Below, one piece after another: positions 55,301 to 64,000 of a stretch of DNA of 64,000 nt. The stretch comes from Achatina immaculata (Eukaryota > Mollusca > Gastropoda > Stylommatophora > Achatinidae): assembly GCA_009760885.1 (NCBI GenBank), contig CM019702.1, forward strand, positions 50,224,840-50,288,839, in the 5' to 3' direction. Under the pieces are notes generated by a model. That model was given only the letters and a program-made list of their open reading frames with translations. It was not told the DNA's origin and ran no database searches. Every line of letters starts with the position of its first letter. Position 1 is the stretch's first letter. A program made the translations under genes and the position numbers.

Positions 55301-55510
55301 ATTCCAGAATCCATTTCTTGTCACGTGTTTGGGGCCGACGAATGAGCTCTTCGGAGTTGGCATCCCTGATGCTCGGTTGGTTTCTCTGCGAGTTTCCATA
55401 ACGATATCTTTTTCCACATCTGGAGTAGCCTCTAGATAGGTCCCAGGATAAGGTTGTTAGCCTTATGCCCAACTCCCGGTGCATGATATGTAACAGATCA
55501 AGCGGAATTC
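52396..55510 (-). mobile_element. LINE B, most complete copy
   Basis: The 3' end GGCACGGGAAGGATATGAG is at about 52398-52430. The minus-strand coding runs from 55417. The 5' side extends further than in the 21.3-24.3 kb copy, to at least 55500, with a GC-richer 5' UTR. No target duplication could be read. Frameshifts occur near 53660, 53345, 53030 and 52700-52490. Confidence 0.87.
53636..55417 (-). pseudogene. LINE B endonuclease and N-terminal RT, open for 593 residues
   Basis: The longest open frame in the window. It has endonuclease motifs in order: FWNVRTI (about residue 35), SEMRWPEAGK, QYYASTN, IAMGDFNAKVG, RNQIDHFCIRK, VNSDHN. The connector IDELRNSYSTAIITAAKV follows, then RT motifs NKAAGEDEITAEML, NWKKGIIVKISKKG and NNWRGVT. 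It ends at a frameshift where the palm would continue (53666-53340 and 53343-53029, FADD near 53170). Active-site residues of the endonuclease look intact. Confidence 0.9.
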
Positions 55511-55644
55511 CGCTGATTTCTGCATGCCGGCGAGAGCGTTAAAAAAAAGTCCGCCATCTTGCACGTCACGCCGGCTACATAGTGATTAATGTATGAATAT
55601 ACAACTATACACGGAGCCACTGCAGTAAAGCTGTGATACCAAAA
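55511..55644. other. Short GC-rich stretch upstream of LINE B
   Basis: GCCGGCGAGAGCG and GTCACGCCGGC lie here; probably LINE 5' UTR or flank. No coding. Confidence 0.35.
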
Positions 55645-56690
55645 TGTATAAACTAGGGGAAAATAGGAAGAGCTTTATTACTCAACGAGTACACATTTGT
55701 GACGTTTCAGCATGATTAATCATACAAAAACATACAGGACGAAAAAAAAATAGAGAGAGGAGATAAAATATAAATTCACATGAATGCTATGTAAAACAAA
55801 AATCAAATAAAATAAATAGAGCACTTACCTGTAACTTGTAAGAAGCTGTGGCTTGTCCGACGCTGCGTGTCAGAAATGCACATAGTGGAGTGTAGAGAGT
55901 ATTTAAATGGAGACTTGTGATGTGTGATAGGTGGGTGGTAACTGAGGGTGGTGAGGTGGATACCATGGAGGGGAGAGAGAGTGATACAATGGTAATATAA
56001 CTGGGAGAAGGTGAAATATGTGATTATAGTTGGGGTAGAGGGTTTGTAATGTGATGCTGTGAGGAGGTTCTGAGCTATGTGTAACAAGTGATAAGGGAGT
56101 AGAACTTAGCGGGGAGGGATTATGATTGTGGAAGAGGAGAATGTTAGGTGTAGCTGAATAACGAGCTCAAGGCATAAGGTTCTAGAGTCCCATATTCCTG
56201 AATGTAGCGATTCTCAAGCTCTAGGTGGCTTGTGTCATCTGTGTGACACTGTTTGATGGCTGTTACCAGAAAGTCAATTTTGCTTTTGTGGTTGGGGCCA
56301 TTGAAATGATTAGGAACTGGTTTGGAAGCATGCTGAGTGATATCGTACAGATGTTTTTGCATGTGGTTCCCTAATCTGAGGTTAGTTTCACCAGTGTAAG
56401 TTATTCTGTATTTTATGCATACAAAGCCATATATCACATTGCGAGAGTCGCATGTGAATCCCTCATGGAGAGTGAGGATAGTTTTGGGAAAGATTTCAGT
56501 TTCCCAGACTACAGGTAACACAGCGAGGGGGGTTATATTTTCTAGTTCCAACATACGCCAGGTTCCGTTTCAGATGGCTATGGACGAGGACGTCTTTAAG
56601 ATTTGGTTCTTGTTTGTATGCTAATAGGGGCTGGATCAGAGAAAATGTCGCGAGCGTGCGCTAATTCAACTCGACCCTGCCGCTTGCTTA
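55645..56690 (-). mobile_element. Penelope-like element P5 (family of P3)
   Basis: The minus strand encodes a GIY-YIG endonuclease (56554-56144: DSRNVIYGFVCIKY, ITYTGETNLRLGNHM, where YIGET reads YTGET; NHFNGPNHKSKID, LSSLFSYT), a 3' UTR, and a hammerhead-like terminus. It is 5'-truncated near 56690 and more decayed than P3. Confidence 0.82.
55684..55723 (-). ncRNA. Decayed hammerhead-like motif of P5
   Basis: ATGATTA, then a stem II region that no longer pairs (ATCATGCT), GAAA, then CG..ACA-AATG-TGT...CG followed by TT. The position is the same as in P3. Catalysis is unlikely. Confidence 0.4.
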
Positions 56691-57006
56691 CTTACATTGG
56701 CAGTACGTCCAGGAACACTAAAGATAAATTCACAAAGTCTTAGTAACTCTGACTACTGCTCTAAACATTCAAACTGTCGTGTCCCCCCCCCCCCCCCCCA
56801 TCCTCTCCAAAAAAAAAAAATAAGGTCTACTTCTTTTGATTGGATTTGCTATTCCATTTGTCCTCTTTATGAGTACTGCTTCAATACAGTGCTTCAGATA
56901 TGTGGACTGATCAAACAATAGTGAATCATTAGATGATTGCTCATTGTCATGTAAAAACTTTTCGGTCTCTTCCACTTCAAATCATGCTGGGACGAAGCAT
57001 AAGACC
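56691..57006. other. Unassigned, with poly-C/poly-A run
   Basis: About 19 C at 56780-56798 followed shortly by about 12 A. No other feature recognised. Confidence 0.45.
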
Positions 57007-57128
57007 GAAATGTATAAATTAGGAAGAAAGTAGGAACAGCTTTACTATTTAACGATAACACACTTGTAACGTTTCGGCGCGAGCTTTTATAAAAAAAAAA
57101 ATCAGGACGAAGAATTAGAGAGAAGTAT
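57007..57128 (-). mobile_element. Penelope P3-family 3' terminus only (P6)
   Basis: About 120 bases matching the 3' ends of P3 and P5, including the hammerhead-like piece (57051-57090: AGCTCGCGCC, GAAA, CG-TTACA-AGTG-TGTTAT-CG, TT). A long A run replaces the CUGANGA-like box. It abuts the hAT remnant. Confidence 0.7.
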
Positions 57129-57842
57129 GGATTACATCAAACTAATGTAAGCATCCACTAAGAGCGTCCACTTAGAGATGGAAAATTTATTCAAATGTGT
57201 CATCCACCTCTGTAGATAAGCATGATATGTTTCATCAAACCTTTCTACCTCTGCATAAAAATTGTCTATATCTACAGCTGATAGGCCTAGTTCATCTTCT
57301 GCTTGCTTCATAACAGAGTTCACTTTTAGAGGAACACATTTTGCTTCTTTCCGCTGATTCATCAATGTAAGGGTTTCCTCGTTAAACTATAGCTACTTCT
57401 TAGATGCTACTATCTACCTTCCCTAGTTTAAGTATTTGTTTATCAAATACACTCATCTGACTTTGGACAAATCAAAGATAAGGTTCGCTTAGGGGATTGT
57501 CAAACAGGGTAATGAAGACTTTTAGTGATTTTTATTTTGAGAGGAAAAATGATTTTAGTACTTCAAAAAGTTGTAGTACTCTTTCCACTGCAGGAAGAAA
57601 AGACGACTGCCTTATTTTTGTACATGACAGCAATTTGCGATATATACAACCAACACTGAGAAGGTTTTCATTTAGTTCACTCTTTACTTTTGTGAACACA
57701 TTGTTCCTACCAGTACGTTGTGGTCCACCAAAATTAGTATTTTGCACTGTTGCCATATAACGCAATGCATTTATGTTTACCGTTATTGTTTTCGTTTTAT
57801 GCATGAACATTTTTAGCCATATCATTTTTTTAAACTAAAGTA

Positions 57843-58598
57843 CGAGGATGGTACCGAAAGTTGTGAGCAAAAATTTGTCAAAAATCAGAATTTATAGACA
57901 GAAAAAATAAAGTTGTCACCTTAACCTGCATCATTTGCACTTCATGTAGAGATCACATGAGGTCATCATTGTATGTCATCTGACCAGGCGGGGCATAAAC
58001 AAAATGGCGGGTGCTGAAGTTTCGTCAACGTGATGTTATGAGCTCATTATTAAAGAGGAAATCCCCGCTGCTGAACTTCACCAAAGACTTCAACTTGCTT
58101 ATGGAGATGTGTGTATGGGTGCTAGCAGTGGTAGAAGGTGGGTGAAATATTTCAAAGATGGAAACACGAGCATCCAAGATATGCCTCGCAGCGGTCGCTC
58201 TCGAACTGCCTCCACTGAATTCAACGTGGAAAGAGTTGATGACATCATTAAAGAAGACAGACGTGTCAGTATCTAAAATCGCTGTAAATCTTAGAATAGG
58301 ACACAGTGCAGTACAGGAAACGATTGAAACCCTAGGCTATGGTAAAGTTTGTGCCAGCTGGGTCCCACAGGAGAGAACGTCCAGAAAGCAGTGCGTCTGT
58401 GCCGTCGGTCAGCTGGAACGGAATTCTACAGGGAGGGTATTTTCAAACTTGCAGAGCGATGGGGAGAATGTGTGCAGAGAAATGGAGATTATGCTGAAAG
58501 TGAAGAAAAGGATGCAGATTAAGGTGACACATTTATATTTTCTCTATCTATAAACTCTGATTAAAAAAAATTGCTCACGACTTTCGGTATGAGCCTCG
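57843..58598 (+). mobile_element. Mariner M5, internally deleted (756 bp), inside hAT
   Basis: TIRs are CGAGGATGGTACCGAAAGTT at 57843 and, on the reverse strand, CGAGGCTCATACCGAAAGTC ending at 58598, with TA at 57841-57842 and 58599-58600. The inside encodes only the transposase N-terminus (QLAYGDVCMGASSGRRWVKY, IKEDRRVSVSKIAV, LGYGKVCASWVP), then jumps to the last 20 or so residues (FKLAERWGECVQRNGDY). The catalytic core is deleted. Removing it restores the hAT reading FPLTVQYFSLKK. Confidence 0.88.
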
Positions 58599-58774
58599 TA
58601 CTGAACAGTCAATGGGAACATTTTCTCAGCATCGTACCTACTAGCCTCGGTCGCAGTATCAAAACAGAGGGCATTTGCTAAATTATCATTTAAATGTTTG
58701 GTAGTGTAAAATTTGTTGGTGCAAGTTTACATGTTATCAGTTTTGAGAGGAATATTTTTTCAAGATGTTTTACA

Positions 58775-59868
58775 GATCAATTATCCCCTTGGCACTTACT
58801 ACAGTACTAGAGGACAATCTAACTCCAACATTACACCACCAACCCAGTACCCCTTTCCTTGGGTAACTGTTTATAAATCAGCTCAAATATTACAATCAAT
58901 TCAACAATACATATGACACGCAATTCAGATCACTAAGTTTGAAATCAATAATCCCTCTCTCTCCCTCTGAACCTTAAGTGCCCAGGGCATATGGGACTTC
59001 AGCAAGGGTTTTCCACAAATGCCTGTCCTTTGCTTTTTTTCTGCTCTTGCCCAGGTGAGCCCTCTATTGCTCAACATCATCTCTGTTGTTCTTCTCCACG
59101 TCTCTTTTGGTCTACCCTTACTTCTGTTCCTCTGTGGTGTCTATCTTAGAAATCAGTAATACACCAACTTTAATTTCATAAATTAACCACAGTAACTGCA
59201 TACAAGCTGGCACTGACAAATAACATGACATCAAGACATTATTCACCAATAATAAAAAAAGCAGTAGATGGACAATCAATGGTAATGCAAATAATTCAAG
59301 TATAATATCATGTGATAATGAAACTTCTCAGGTTTGTCATATTAATGTTATGAACATTATGGACCTGAGGTCCTGACCTCTCTGGGCCCTACATGTGGCC
59401 TCCACTACGAATATGTGTGCAAATACACTGTAATCTCCACAGCCGTAGCTGCCACGACATACATTAATATGTATCGATGCAAGCACAGTCTACATGAAGA
59501 GCGTATATAAAAAAATCATGCATGTTACCAATCCACTATGCAGAGTATTCACAATGAAATCATACACATAACTTTCATCTCTACACATGATACGAACCCT
59601 ACATCACAACTTAATTCACACTACACAATCTACACCACGTGAGGTGGACGCGGGAAGAATATAGCTAACAATCACTTTAGTATACAGGAAATTACAGCAC
59701 ATCTAGAAGCACAACGAAAACACGACACTGCCCGGACATGCCTCAGAAAATTCTGATGCAAGACAATGTTCAGATACACACAACCCCTGAAACCAACTAC
59801 CAAGTCATGTGGACGACCACATTCCGGTCAAGATTGTAAACCCGTCGACCTAAGCGCATACTGTCCAG
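58775..59868 (-). repeat. Unclassified dispersed repeat, copy 2, carrying LINE D
   Basis: Inverted relative to copy 1 (51445-52395) and interrupted by LINE D copy 3. It lies between two hAT coding segments, so it probably inserted into the hAT. The terminal sequence and target duplication could not be fixed by eye. Confidence 0.68.
58953..59149 (-). mobile_element. LINE D copy 3, 11-bp target duplication
   Basis: AAATCAATAAT (58942-58952) and AAATCAGTAAT (59150-59160), one mismatch, flank 197 bases of LINE D 3' end with its (AG)n tail (on the + strand, CTCTCTCTCC). Confidence 0.87.
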
Positions 59869-59933
59869 GTAGTGTCAGGAGCTAAAATGGATTTTACTAT
59901 TGCTGTTGTTTTTGTTCTACCCAGTGCCATATG

Positions 59934-62280
59934 TGCAACATGGATATCTCCAGATGATAGAACTAGAAACCAGATAGACCATTTTTGTATTAGAAAGCAA
60001 TACAGAACATCTCTCATGGATGTAAGGGCTTATAGGGGTGCAGATGTCAACAGTGATCACAACCTGTGCATAGGGAAAATAAAACTAAAATTGAAAAGTC
60101 AACACAAGAAATCAGTACACAGAAAGATAAACAGCCACAGCCTACAAGAAGAAAATACTAACATTAATTTCAATCAGGAACTTGCCAATCATTCCAAAAC
60201 ACCCAGTGAAGTTGAGGAGATAGGTATAGATGAGTTATGGAATTCTTACAGCACAGCCATAATCACAGCAGCAAAAGTAAGCGCTGGACTGGAAAAACCA
60301 AATAGAAAAGCATGGATATCAGATAAAACATGGAAGTATATACATGAAAGACGAGCAGTCAAATTAAACATGTTGAATGCAAAAGCAGATCATGAAAGAG
60401 ATTCGGCAAAAGCAAAATACAAAGACATAGACAAGAAAGTAAAAAGTTCAGCTAGAAGGGATAAAGAGAATACATAGACAATATGGCGTAAGAGGCAGAA
60501 AAAGCAGCAAAAACAGGAGACAGCAAAACTTTATATAACATACAAAAGAGGCTAACAGGTACTATTACATCTAAAGAAAGACCAATCCTTAGCAAAACTG
60601 GAACACTATTAACATCAAATAAAGACCAAAAGCAAAGATGGGCTGAACACTTCCAAGAAATACTCAATCGACCACACCCAAAAGAATTGTTAAACCTTGA
60701 AACTGACTTACCAGCCCCACAACTAAATGTCAATCTAGATGAAATTGAATTGCATGAAATTGAAACAGCAGTGAATTTAATGGCTAACAACAAAGCTGCA
60801 GGTGAAGATGAAATAACAGCCGAGATGCTAAAAGCTATCAATAGTGACAACATGAGACAACTACAGAGAATGTTTAACAAGATTTGGAAAGAAGAAAAGG
60901 TCCCTTCTAATTGGAAGAAGGGAATCATTGTGAAAATACCAAAAAAGGGCAACCTTAGTGACTGTAACAACTGGAGAGGAGTAACCTTAATATCAGTTGT
61001 GTCAAAAGTATTTTGCAAGGTCATTTTGAATAGACTCAAAGATATAGTGGATACTGCAATGAGAGAAGAACAAGCAGGATTTCGAAAAGGGAGAAGCTGT
61101 CTCGACCAGATCTTTACTCTCAGAATAATACTTGAAGAACATATTGAAAAGCAGAAACCATTAATACTGAACTTCATAGATTTTAAAAAAGCCATTTGAT
61201 AGCATACACAGAGATTCATTATGGAGAATTTTATGTCTATATGGAATACCATCTAAAATTGTCAACATCATTAAGGACTTATACAATGGATATGGTTGTG
61301 CAGTCAAGACAGAAGAAGGGATGAATGAATGGTTCCAGATTGAAACAGGCGTGAAACAAGGATGTATACTGTCTCCTTTACTTTTTGGGATTACAATAGA
61401 CTTCATAATGAAAAAATGCTGCACAGGTAACACAGGTATTGACTGGGTACATGGGACCCAACTAGAAGATCTTGATTTTGCTGATGACATAACTCTTATC
61501 AGTAATAATGTGAATTCCATGCAAGAAAAAACAGATAGCCTATCTTCACTGGCTAGCAAAATAGGACTTGAAATTAACAAGGACAAAACAAAATAATGAA
61601 AATTCCCATCAATCAAAATGGAAAAATACACATAGAAGGGACAGATATTGAAGAAGTCAATCAATTTGCATACCTTGGCAGCTACATAGACCAGGATGGT
61701 GACACTAGAAAGGAAGTTAGGATCAGAATTGCAAAAGCAGCATCAATCTTCAAGAATCTTGAGAACATATGGAATTCAAAAGTTATAAGCACAAAAACCA
61801 AGTTAAGACTATTCAATTCAAATGTAATATCCACCCTCATTTATGCATGCGAAAGCTGGAAAACAACTAAAGAAATAGACAAGAAATTAGACTGTTTTGA
61901 AAACAAATGCCTAAGGAAAATACTCGGCATCAAGTGGAATGAATTCAAGAACAATGCAGAGATAAGACAGATGACTGAACAACAACCAGTCTCACGGGTG
62001 ATCAGGAAAAGGAGATGGACATATGTTGGCCACTTGATGAGAAGAAATGAGCAGAGAATCCCAAAACAAGCTATCAAGTGGAACACAACAGGCCGAAGAA
62101 AAAGGGGCAGACCGCGGGAAACTCTGAAGAGAACATTATTAAGAGAGGCCAAGTTAACAGGCATAAAATCCTTTGATGAGGTTGAAAGACTCGCCGAAGA
62201 CAGGAAAAATTGGCGAACTACTTTGCGAGCCCTATGTGACGTCTAACGGCACGGGAAGGATATAAGATATAAGATATAAG
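59934..62280 (+). mobile_element. LINE B copy inside hAT, 9-bp target duplication
   Basis: TGCCATATG at 59925-59933 and 62281-62289 flanks a 5'-truncated LINE B starting in the endonuclease (TWISPDDRTRNQIDHFCIRK) and ending with GGCACGGGAAGGATATAAG plus repeats of ATATAAG. Coding blocks are 59934-60477, 60687-61199, 61321-61596 and 61596-62246, with FADD near 61485. Only a few lesions break it: one-base changes near 60465, 61190 and 61594, and a TAA at 60487-60489. Confidence 0.92.
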
Positions 62281-62660
62281 TGCCATATGGTTTTGACGTT
62301 TTGGAATCGTTAAAAATATTAGAGCTTAACTTGGTAGTGTAGTCCATTGAAATGAAGGACATATGATGCTTAATTGCGTGATAGCAGGTTGTCAGTTCCC
62401 CCGCTTGTGCTGATGTTTCCTGTTCAAGAGATGTAGGCACAAAATAATTGTCCGGTTTGTTAGAAGCGTTTGCAGAACACATATTTAACCTATGCTTTTC
62501 TCTCATCACGTGGTCTTTTATTGTCTACTATTCCGCCTTGCGCAATGGGAATATAACACTTACCTACTTTACATTCTGCTTCATTGTCTTTTCTCCCTCG
62601 TTTTGTCAAAGATCATGTATTGTCAATGTCTTTCCTGAAAAGAACACTTTCTCTTTTGAA

Positions 62661-62877
62661 AAAAATTTCATGCAGTTATTGTAACACAAGTAATATATTT
62701 ATATCTACCCCAGGTGGGTTGTTCTGAACACTGACAAGAATGAAATGATTTTCTTCTTTTCACTAGTCATGAATGTCAGAGACACGACATCCAGAAATAA
62801 ATTACCGATTTTCAGAGCTATGACACGTATAGTGGTAAAACAGATATTTTTCCCATAAAAACATTTACAACTTGTAA
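62661..62877. other. Unassigned sequence
   Basis: Between the hAT N-terminal remnant and a minisatellite. No feature recognised. Confidence 0.45.
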
Positions 62878-63352
62878 CCACTATAGTCTCCAGAAACACG
62901 TAAACTATAAATCACTGTAGTCTCCAGAAACAAATAAACTATAAACCACTATAGTCTCCAGAAACAAGTAAACTATAAATCACTATAGTCTCCAGAAATA
63001 AGTAAACTATAAACCACTATAGTCTCCAGAAACAAGTAAACTATAAATCACTATAGTCTCCAGAAATAAGTAAACTATAAATCACTATAGTCTCCAGAAA
63101 CAAGTAAACTATAAACCACTATAGTCTCCAGAAACAAGTAAACTATAAATCACTATAGTCTCCAGAAACAAGTAAACTATAAACCACTATAGTCTCCAGA
63201 AACAAGTAAACTATAAACCACTATAGTCTCCAGAAATAAGTAAACTATAAATCACTATAGTCTCCAGAAACAAGTAAACTATAAATCACTATAGTCTCCA
63301 GAAACAAGTAAACTATAAATCACTATAGTCTCCAGAAACAAGTAAACTATAA
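62878..63352. repeat. 34-bp minisatellite
   Basis: About 14 copies of ATCACTATAGTCTCCAGAAA plus CAAGTAAACTATAA, with ATCACT/ACCACT and ACAAG/ATAAG variants. Confidence 0.94.
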
Positions 63353-64000
63353 GGCAGTGGACAGGGATGATGTCGCAGCTTAGCTGAAGTAATTCAGTTT
63401 TGAATTAAAGTAGTTTTGTTTAATCTTCTAGTTGACTTATTGTATAATCTTCTTGTTGATTTATATTATACGGCTTCTGTATGCTACTGGTTGTCTGTTT
63501 TGCTGACTACAGTATGACTGTACAGACAGAAGACGACGAAACACTCACAGCAATGATATGCTCTTTACAGGACACTCAGGCCGATCACATACTGACACAT
63601 TGGATGTCTCTATTAAGACTGCATTACCTTGGCACTCACATCTGATTTATTGCGTGAACGTGATGATGATGGTGATGATGATGGTGACGAACGACGACGA
63701 AAATATATGAAAACGATTTCTCCGAAACATGAATACACCAACACACATAATTCCGGGCTGCTATCTAGCCAAGTTACTAAGATAGCGCCATAAGAATTCA
63801 AGCTAACAACTATCACATACTTAACACGACTAGATTTCTCAACTCAGACGGGACTACATTATCTTCTCACTCAGCAGTCAAAACTCTTTTCCTCTTTGAG
63901 CTGAAACTTTCGTCTCAGACCCAGAACACAAAACTTACTTTCCACGTGCAACGAATGACTTGAAAATCACGAACTCTGACACAGAAAACAAACATAGGCC
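63353..64000. other. Unassigned sequence with a GAT-rich run
   Basis: GATGATGATGGTGATGATGA-like run at 63660-63690. No coding domain or transposon recognised in the remainder. Confidence 0.45.

Larger units (their letters stand above)
57129..62660 (-). pseudogene. hAT-type transposase remnant split by three or more insertions
   Basis: Minus-strand order: BED-finger-like end with IKDHVMREKHRLN, then YHAIKHHMSFISMDYTTKLS and NIFNDSK (about 62660-62290); GRTKTTAIVKSILAP (59930-59870); NALCFDTATEASRYDAEKMF (about 58720-58601); FSLKK, NTNFGGPQRTGRNNVFTKVK, GVGC-like SVGC, FLPAVERVLQLFEVLKSFFLS (57840-57532); and a C-terminal part with KVNSVMKQAEDELGLS and YLQRWMTHLNKFS (57365-57132). The order matches hAT-family transposases with a BED finger as I know them. 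The gaps are filled by a LINE B, the dispersed repeat with LINE D, and a deleted mariner. Frameshifted; inactive. Confidence 0.75.

Overview
The window looks like animal nuclear DNA, most likely from a gastropod mollusc. It is AT-rich, has introns, and is packed with degenerate animal transposons: LINEs with APE-type endonucleases, Penelope-like elements, mariner, Tc1, hAT and a tRNA-derived SINE. The only host gene I can support is a rhodopsin-class receptor of the type described as chemosensory receptors in sea hares and other gastropods. The species cannot be named from sequence alone. There are no bacterial operons, CRISPR arrays, rRNA genes or true tRNA genes.

The host gene lies on the + strand in three exons: 13305-13530, 31917-32131 and 40833-41429. 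Splicing them with GT/AG ends and matching phases gives an uninterrupted 345-residue seven-helix receptor. Intron 1 is about 18.4 kb and intron 2 about 8.7 kb; both are filled with transposons and tandem repeats.

Layout. 0-12.3 kb: LINE fragments, three full-length but dead mariners (one split by a LINE end, one by a SINE), Penelope-like elements, an array of heat-shock-element-like motifs followed by TATA and AATAAA signals, and long TACATGCAT-type simple repeats. 12.3-13.3 kb: upstream flank of the receptor gene with a truncated SINE. 13.5-31.9 kb (intron 1): four large antisense LINE copies, one of them apparently chimeric, a 17-bp satellite with 34-bp higher-order repeats, and a sense LINE ending just before exon 2. 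32.1-40.8 kb (intron 2): minisatellites, a Penelope-like element with a hammerhead-like terminus, two mariners, a three-stage 19/38/45-bp array and a LINE with a perfect 13-bp target duplication. 41.4-48 kb: a CR1/jockey-like LINE broken up by a Penelope-like element and another LINE. 48.8-50.3 kb: a nearly intact Tc1-type element. 51.4-62.7 kb: an unclassified dispersed repeat in two inverted copies, a near-complete LINE, Penelope pieces, and a hAT transposase split by at least three later insertions. 62.9-64 kb: one more minisatellite and unassigned sequence.

The transposon parts do not work together as one system; they are layers of insertion into one another. Several insertions have exact target-site duplications, so relative ages can be read directly. 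LINE letters (A-G), Penelope copy numbers (P1-P6) and mariner numbers (M1-M6) are labels made up for this window, not database names.
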